Assembly (NCBI GenBank): GCA_030682505.1
Contig: JAUXOH010000470.1
Location: 1 to 16,483, forward strand
Length of the DNA stretch: 16,483 nucleotides
Direction: 5' to 3'
Origin: Candidatus Didemnitutus sp.
GTDB taxonomy: Bacteria; Verrucomicrobiota; Verrucomicrobiia; Opitutales; Opitutaceae
The notes beneath the pieces are model-generated. The model did no database searches, was not told where the DNA came from, and was given only the letters and a program-made list of their open reading frames with translations. This document shows positions 7,178 through 16,100 of the stretch, in pieces. The first letter of the stretch is position 1. Each line of letters opens with the position of its first letter. The translations under genes were made by a program, and so were the position numbers.

Positions 7178-10100
7178 ACGAGTCCACAGACTTTTGGCCG
7201 CCGGAGCGCTGTCACTGGTGGTGGCGGTTGGCGCTTGGGGGTTTTCGCTGATCACCGACAGCGGCGGTTATGTCGTAACTTGGGCACCGGGTCCGATCCC
7301 GATGCAGGTCAAGCTGGCGACGAGCCCGCCGTTGAGCGATGGTATGAGCCAGAGCGCCAGCGTTGTGGCCGCGATGAACGCCTGGAATGCGCAACTGGGC
7401 GTGGTGCAATTTTCCGCACAGGAGCTGGGGCCGGGTGCCTATGGCGTCGGCAACAACGTCAACGAGATCGTGATGGACAGCACCATCGAAGGCAGCGCTT
7501 TCCCCAGTAATACGCTCGCGGTCACGATTTCGTATCGCAGCGGCAACACGCGGGTTGAGTCAGACATTATTTTCAACACGGCATGGTCATGGAATTCCTA
7601 CCGGGGTAATCTCCAAGCCCCGGAGGACATCCGGCGCGTGGCGATTCACGAGCTCGGTCACGTCTTGGGCCTGAGCCATCCTGACCAAAACGGCCAGTCG
7701 GTGACCGCGGTCATGAACAGCACGGTCAGCAACGTGGATGCGCTGCAAAATGACGACATCACCGGGGGGCGCACCCTTTACGGCGCACCGGGAGGAGTGC
7801 CGGCCAACAACAATTTCGCCAACGCGACCACGATCAGCCTGAGCAGCGGCTCGACCCAGCTGACGGGCACGAATGTGGCTGCAACCGCCGAAGCGGGAGA
7901 ACCGACGCACGCGACAGAGCCGGCCCGTCGTTCCGTCTGGTGGAAATGGACCGCTCCGTCGAGCGGCAGCATGACCATCACGACGCTGGGCAGCAATTTT
8001 GACACGCTGCTCGCCGTCTATACCGGGGCGTCCGTCTCGTCTCTCACCCAAGTGGCCGCCAACGATGATGTCCAAAACGGAATCATCCGCACCAGCACGG
8101 TCACGTTCAACGCCCTCAGTGGCACGACCTACGCGATCGCGGTGGACGGCTGGGACGGCTACTTCGGCGCCATTACGCTGAACCTGAGCTTCACGCCGGC
8201 GCCGGTAGGAACGGCACCGAGCATTACCAGCCATCCGTCCAACCAAACGATCAATGCCGGGCAGAGCGCGCAGTTCAGCATCACGGCCAGCGGGACACCG
8301 ACTCTCAGCTATCAATGGCAGCGGTTGCCGGCGGGCAGCGGCACGTGGAGCAATCTAAGCAACGGCGGCAGCTATTCCGGAGTGACGGACGCCACGCTGA
8401 CAGTCAGCGGCCCTACGGTGGGGATGAACGGTGACCAGTTCCGGTGTGTCGCCAGCAACAGCGACGGCAGCGCCACGAGCAACGCTGCCACCCTTGGGGT
8501 CGTTCCGCCAAACCAGGCACCCAGCGCGTCATTCACTCTTTCCGCCGAACGTGCCATCGGCCAGGCGATCACGATCAACCTCACGCTGGGCGACATCGAC
8601 GGCAATTTTGCCTACGCGAATCTTTATGTGGACAGCCCGGGGCGGGGCACCCTGGCGATCAAGGCCGACAACACTGTGGTTGCCTCGTCGGCACTCTCTG
8701 CGGCCCATGCCGTCGCTTCCACCACGGGAAATCACACGAGGGTCTTCACCTTCACCCCTGCCGATGGGGTGGGCAGCTATACATTCCGCCTCGTAGCGGT
8801 CGATGCCGCGGGCGCGAGGTTCGACACCGCCGGTCAGAACATCACGGTCGTCGCCGCAACCAACGCGACCTACTCGCTGGCCATGGGCCAGATCGATTTG
8901 GCTGTGCCGGCCGGTTACAACCACCTGCCCCTGCGCGTGCCGGTCACCCGCGAGCCGGGTGTGCCGACGAGCGGATTTACCGCTTCGGCGAATGCGGCCT
9001 GGATCACGCCGTCGTTCGACGCCGCCACCTCGGAGCTCGTGCTGACCTTTTCGACCGCGGGACTGGTCGTCGCCACCAACAACGCCACCGTGAGCCTGAT
9101 GCGGGGCAACGAGGCCGTGGCCCTGACGGTGCGAGCCAATGTCGCGCAGCCGAACATCATTTCCCTGCTGGATGATCCGGCCCGCTCGCGCATGTATGGC
9201 CTGCACCAGGCGGGCGTCGGCTATGGTGCCCTCGTGGTGTTTGATCCGCTCGCGAACTCGGTGCTGGGGGTCCTCACCCTCGGCCAGCAACCGGGGGCGA
9301 TGGCGATCCGCCCGGATGGCTCGGAACTCGCCGTCCTGTGCGCGGCTTCCAAGACCATCGTCACGGTTGATCCCGCCGCCCTGCGGGTCACTGATACACT
9401 TTCGGTCGCCAGCAACTACGCCAATACCCGTGTAAGCATGACGACCGGGCGCATCCGTTACGGCCGAGGTAACATCATCTATTATGTGGATGGAGACTGG
9501 GCGCCGTCCATGCATGTGTTCGACCGGAGCTCGCGCACCGTCATCCAGTCCTTGGTGCTCAATGGGCAGGCGCCCCAGAACACCGGCAACTACGGCTTCG
9601 GTGACTTCGTGGTTTCCCCTGATGGCGAGACGATTCACGCTTGGGGCCAATACGGTTGGGATGCGGGGCTGGCCGGCTCCCAAGTGGGACGCCTGCGCGT
9701 CCAGTCGGATGGCCGCCTGCAAAGTGAGCAGCTTGGCGCGCAGCACAGCTACACGATTTTCGGCCGCGATCCGCTCGATACCCCGGCCCTCATGTCCGGC
9801 GACGGGCGGCGCCTCTTCATCAAACAGAACGTCTTCGAGCCCGCTGATGTGAACATCCTGACGCAGACATTCCCGGCCCCGGTCTACGCGATCAGCCCGG
9901 GGGGTGAAGTCGCGACCACGGCCGGTGGCATCTATTCCACCGCCACGGCGGCCAAACTTTTCGACCTGGGGTCCGGCCGCAACATCCAGGCGGTCACGTC
10001 GGATTACGCCCGGCTCGTCTACTTTGATTCTTCGACGCGCGCGCTCCGGACAGTTGACCTTGGGCAGGCGGTGGGAGTCGCGGCGATGGGCCTCGGAATC

Positions 10101-13100
10101 GCTCCGGCCGCGGATTCCCTGGTGCCGCCCCCGACCGAACTGCGCTGGCTGCCGCAGTCCGGGTTTGACCGCTATCGGGTTTATCTCGGCACCTCGCAGG
10201 CTGCGGTGGGGGCGGCGACGCCCACTTCCCCGGAGTTTGCCGGCGAGGTGTTGGGCCCGCGCTATGGCCTGGGCACGAATTTCACCCCCGGCGTGACCTA
10301 CTACTGGCGCGTGGATGCGGTGGATGGCGCGCAGGTTGTCCCGGGGACGGTGAGAAAATTCACCGTGTCCTCGCTCGGCGTCGGCCAACGCGTGGTGTCC
10401 TCCGCCACGGTGCGCGGCCATGGCCGCCACCGTGTATCCGTCCAGCTCGGGGCATTGGCAGGAGGGCCGCTCGCCTGGTCGGCTTCCTCGCCGCAGCCGT
10501 GGATCAGCTTCGTGGCGAGCTCGGGCAGCACGCCCGCGTCACTGGAAGTCCTCTTTGATGCCAGCGCCCTGACGGCTGGCATTCACCAGGGTTCGGTCCG
10601 GCTGACCACGGCCGAGGGCGTGATGACGCTTCCGGTGGAACTGCGGGTCGACCCGCTGGCGATCACGCGCATGGCCGCGGCGCCGGACTCGACCAAGGTT
10701 TACGCCCTGAGCGAGGAAGGCGGCCCCAACCCGGGCGGGGCGACGCGCGCCTACCTGGTCGAAATTGACGCGCTCATGCAGCGTATCGACCGCGTCCTGC
10801 CCGTGAATTCGGGCGTGACCGATCTGGCGGTGCATCCGGCGGACGGCCGCATCTACGTCACCAACTGGCGGGCGGGCAAGCTGCTGGCCGTGGATCGGAC
10901 AACCTTCGCGCTGGCGCGCACCTACGACCAACCGGCCAGCAGCGGTTACTCGCGCGACTTCTACCGCATTTCCGCCGGCCGGGCCGGACGTCTCCTGGTC
11001 GAACCGATGGACCAGTGGGTGAAGATCTACCTGCTCGACACCAACACCGGCGGGGTGGTGACGGATTCCTTCGTGCGCGAAGGCGGCGGTGCCTACGACG
11101 CGGCCGGCCGCTATTACTATCATGGCGAAAACAACACGACCGGCGCCTCCCTGATAAAATTTGACACCAACGGCGACCAGATGACGCAGGCCGCCACTAC
11201 CCCGACGAAGATCCTGAGCGGTTACGGCTCGCGCAACATCGTGCTTTCGGGTCAGGGCAACCGGGTATTCTGGAATGGTGGCGTCTATGCGGCGTCCGAC
11301 CTTAGCCTTGAATGGTCAACGCTGACCGAGGTGCTCGCGAGTTCGGCCGATGGCCGGTATGGCCTGACCGGCCAAGTGGTCTACGATGTCACGAACCGGC
11401 AGCAAGTCGCCACCCTGCCGGCCACGGTGGTCGCCGCCGCCTTCAATGCCCAGGTCGGCCGCTTTGTCTTTCAGAATGGCGCCGGGCTCGGCGTGCTTAA
11501 CCTGCCCGGCACGGACACGCCGGGGGCTTCGCGCACCCCGGCGGATGGCTCGGTGGTCAACCCGACCGACCTTCTCAGCTGGACGCCGTTACCGGGGGCC
11601 ACCGGCTATCGCGTCTACCTCGGGTCATCGGCCGCCGAAGTGGCCGCCGCGACGACCGCCTCGCCCCTGTTCCTGGGAGAGGTGACCGACCCCGGCATCC
11701 AGCTGTCCGCACCCCTTCCCGTGGGTGGCAGCTATTATTGGCGCGTCGATATTCTTGTCGGTGGCGAAGTTGCGCAGGGAGCGGTGCAGACCTTCACGGT
11801 TTCTCAGCTCGCCCCGAGCCGCACGCGCATTTCCGGCGCCACCGTGCGGGGCCACGGCGACTTCGCCACCTATATCGAGCTGTCGGCCGCCAGTCCCGGC
11901 ACCCCGTGGTCGGTCACGACGGGCACCCCGGGGTGGGTGCACTTCGACCAAGCGAGTGGCACCACTCCCACTTCACTGCGCGTCTCGCTCGATGCCCGCC
12001 AGCTGCCGGTCGGCCCCAACCAGTCCAGTCTCACGCTGACCAGCGGGGCCAGCGTCGTCACGATTCCCATCAGTCTGCTGGTGGAACCGCTCGCCATTGT
12101 CGCGATCGAGTCCGATCCGACCTCCACGCGCGCCTATGCGCTGAGCGAGGATTCACCGGGGACCTCGTCTCGCGCCTACCTGCTCGAGATCGACTGCGCC
12201 AGCGAGCGGATCACTCGCGTGGTCGAGGCTGGTTCCTCCGCCACGGATTTGGCGTGGCACGTGGGCGACAATCGCATCTACGTCACGAACTGGCGGGCGG
12301 GCAATCTGCTGGGCTTCAATCCCGATTCACTGATCCGGGAGCGCAGCTTCATCTTCCCGCCATTTTTGGGCACCGGCTCTTCGTCGCGCGACGCCTACCG
12401 GGTCGAAGCGGGCGCGCCTGGCCGGGTCATGGTCGAGGCCTACGACCAGTGGATCTACCTTACGCTGTTCGACACGGTGGCCGGGCAGTCCGTCGCCAGT
12501 TACTTTGCCCGGGAGGGCGGCGGCGCCTATGGCGCCTCGCGCCGCTATTACTATCATGGCGAGAACAACAGCTCCGGGGCGACGCTCCAGAAGATTGATA
12601 CTGCCGGGGACGCGCTCTCGCAGGTCGCCAGTGTGCGAGTGACATCGGCCGGTTATTATGGCTCCCGGGCCGTCGCCGTTTCCCAGAATGGCAGCCGCGT
12701 GTTCTGGAATGGTTCGGTGTTCGACGAGAACCTGGCGGAGCTCTGGTCCTTCGGCGCGGAGATTTTCAGCACGACGGCGGATGGGCGCTACGCCTTCGGC
12801 ATGACGCGGGTCTACGATACCGTGGATCGGCTCACAGTCTACTCGATGCCGGTTTCCACGAAGGTGAGCGCGTTTAATTCCACCAGCGGCAAGCTGTTGG
12901 TGCAGAACGGCGGCGACCTGGCTTTTTATCCCCTAGCGGCGCTGCCCGCCCTAGGCACTCCGCCTTCCATCGTCCGGCAGCCGCAGGATTTCGTGCCAAC
13001 GGGCGGGGTGGCAACCTTTGAAGTCGGGACGGCCGGCAGCGCGCCATTTACCTTCCAGTGGCAGCGGAAGCTGCCCGCTTCCAGCATATGGAGCACCCTG

Positions 13101-16100
13101 TTTGCCAACGCCACCTACTCGGGCGTGCAGGGCGCAGTCCTGCAGGTGAATACGGTCACCGAGGCAATGAATGGCGATCAGTTCCGTTGTGTCGTGACCA
13201 ATGCGCATGGCAATGTCACCTCCGCGGCGGCGACCTTGTGGAGCGTTTCCGCGCCGGCCATCATCGCCCAGCCGGTCGATCGCAGCATTTATGCGGGAAT
13301 CGCCACAACCTTCAGTCTCACTGTCAGCGGTGCTCCGGCGCCTTCCCTTCAATGGCAACGCCGCCCCGCGGGTAGCGGCGCTTGGAACAACATCGGGAAT
13401 GACGGAATCTATTCCGGCGCCACCAGCGCCACACTATCGATTGGCGCGACCGCCTTGGCCATGAACGGAGACCAGTTCCGGTGCGTCGCGAGCAACTCGA
13501 GTGGTAGCGTGATCAGCAGTGCGGCTACACTCACGGTCATAGTAGCCAATGTCTCCGCGATCAGTGCGGGCCAGGGTTTTAGCTTTTTTGTTCGGAGTGA
13601 CGGCACGTTATGGGGCATGGGATTCAACGCGCACGGTCAGCTCGGGGATGGAAACCCGCAGATGATGCAAGTGTCCCCAGTGCAAGTGGCATCTCAAGTG
13701 AGCAAGGTGAGCGCGGGTGCCTCCAACAGTCATTTCGTCAAGAGTGACGGCTCCATGTGGAGCATGGGGAACAATGGCGATGGCCAGCTTGGCGACGGCA
13801 CCACCATCGACCGAACGACACCGGTGCAGGTAGCAATCAACGTGGCGGGCGTCAGTGCGGGAAATCGCCATTCCGTACAGATAAGGGCTGATGGCACCCT
13901 GTGGCTCACGGGTCTTTTCGTTTCAGGGACCAATTATTATTCTCCTGCGCTGCTTTCCTCGGGTGTTAGCTCTGCCGCGGCCCGTGCGGATTACACCCTG
14001 TTTATCAAAAATGACGGCACGTTGTGGGCGGTCGGACGCAGTGACTTTGGCGCTCTCGGCGATGGCACAACCGCCATGGCCGTCTCTCCCAAGCAAACGG
14101 CCAGTGGGGTGGTAGCGGTTGCCGCCGGAGCGACCCACAGCCTTTTCGTCAAAAATGACGGTACGCTGTGGGCGGCCGGCTCGAATTCTTTCGGAGAGCT
14201 TGGCGATGGCACAACCAACCAACGTCTGAGTCCGGTGCAGGTTGCGAGCGATGTGGTGCAGGCAACTGCCGGAAATGGGTTCAGCCTGTTTATCAAGACT
14301 GACGGCACGCTGTGGGGAATGGGGAAGAATAATCTGGGCCAGTTAGGTGATGGCACGGCTAGCAATCGATTGAGTCCCGTCTGGATTGCCGGCGGAGTGC
14401 GGACGGCGTCGGCTGGCTTTGAGCACGCGCTTTTTGTCAAAAACGACGGCTCACTTTGGGGTATGGGCGGCAACCACGTCGGGCAACTGGGTGTCAGCCC
14501 CGTTGGTGGGACTGTCAACACCCCCGTCGTGATATTGAGTACAGCGTCTCCTCCTTCGATTGCCCTGCAGCCAGGTGCCGCGACGGTTGCGCTGGGCGGT
14601 AGTGCGTCTTTCGTGATCAGTGCATTTGGATCTCCCCTGCCTGACTTGCAATGGCAGCGGTTTCCTGCGGATGGATTTGCATGGGCTAACCTCTCCAACG
14701 GCGGCGTATACTCTGGAGTGACAAGCCCAACCCTCACGATTTCAGGAGCCACTTTGTCCATGAGTGGAGACCAGTTTCGCTGTGTCACCTCCAATTCCTC
14801 GGGTTCACTCATTTCGTCTCAAGCGTCCCTCACGGTTTTTGTCCCGTTGCCTGTCATTACGACGCATCCGGCCAGTCAGACTGTGGTGCCCGGCACGGCG
14901 GTCAACCTGAGCGTGGCGGTGACCAGTCCGGTGGCGGTGACCTACCAGTGGAGGAGGGGCGGAGTGGACATCGGAGGAGCAACGTCATCGACCTTAAGCA
15001 TCACGAGCCTGCAAGTCGGGGATGAAGGCAGCTACACAGTGGTCGTCACCAACAGTGCCGGCTCGGTTATTTCCAGCCCCGCCGTGCTCGTCGTCGCGCT
15101 GCCTCCTGTCATTACCACGCACCCTGCGACGCAGACGGTTAATGCCGGCTCGCAAGTATTTTTTTCGGTGATCGCCACCAGCAACACAACCCCGAGCTAC
15201 GTGTGGCGTAAGAATGGCGCGCCAATTCCCGGTGCAACTTCAGCGACCCATTCCATTCCAAGCGCCCAGTCCTCGGATGAGGCCGACTACTCGGTCGTGG
15301 TAACAAACGTGGCCGGCTCGGCCACGTCCAATGCCGCCACCCTCACCGTGCAACTGCCGCCGGTCATCACGCAGCATCCGGCCAGCCAGTCGATTTTGAT
15401 CGGAGCCACGGCGAGCTTCAGTGTCGCCGCGTCAAGTACAACGACGCTCTCCTACCAGTGGCAGCGCTTGCCTTCGGGCAGCGGCACGTGGGCCAACATC
15501 ACCGGGGCCAATTATCTGGGGGGCATGACCACGACACTTACCGCGGGCACCCAGGCACTCGGCAACAGCGGTGATCAGTTTCGCTGCGTCGTGACCAACG
15601 CCGCCGGTTCGGTTATTTCCCAGCCGGCGTCATTGTCAGTGGCGTCGGCAGGCTTCGCGAAATTCTCCGCCGGGCGCTACCACAGCCTCCGACTGGATGT
15701 CTCCTCCCAGCTCTATGCGACCGGTTTGAACGCCGATGGCCAGCATGGCACGGGCAACACCGTCAATTCCACCAGTGCGCAATTGGTCACCCTTGCCGGG
15801 CAGACGGTCGCTGACATCGCCGCCGGCGCGCAACACAGCCTTATCCTGACCAGCGCAAAGGAAATGTGGGCGGCGGGCTTCAACGGCAATGGCCAGCTGG
15901 GCGACGGCACGACCGTCGCCAAGTCCACGCCGTTCAAGCTCGCCACGAATGTGGTCGGGATGGCGGCGGGAATTTTCCACAGCGCTTACCTCAAAGCCGA
16001 CGGCACCCTTTGGATGGTGGGCGGTAACGATTCCGGCCAACTGGGCAACGGCACCACGATCGACAGCACCACGCCGCTCCAAATCGCGTCGGGGGTGGTC

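Noticed and set aside
8529..10430. 633-residue open frame on the minus strand
   Set aside because: It is antisense to the giant protein, is rich in R, H, G and D as expected of a GC-rich shadow, and has no recognisable domain. The plus frame here encodes Ig-like, BACON-like and propeller patterns.
13991..14812. 273-residue minus-strand frame with internal repeats (VPSFL, VVPSP motifs)
   Set aside because: The periodicity is the mirror of the RCC1 repeats on the plus strand, so it is a shadow.
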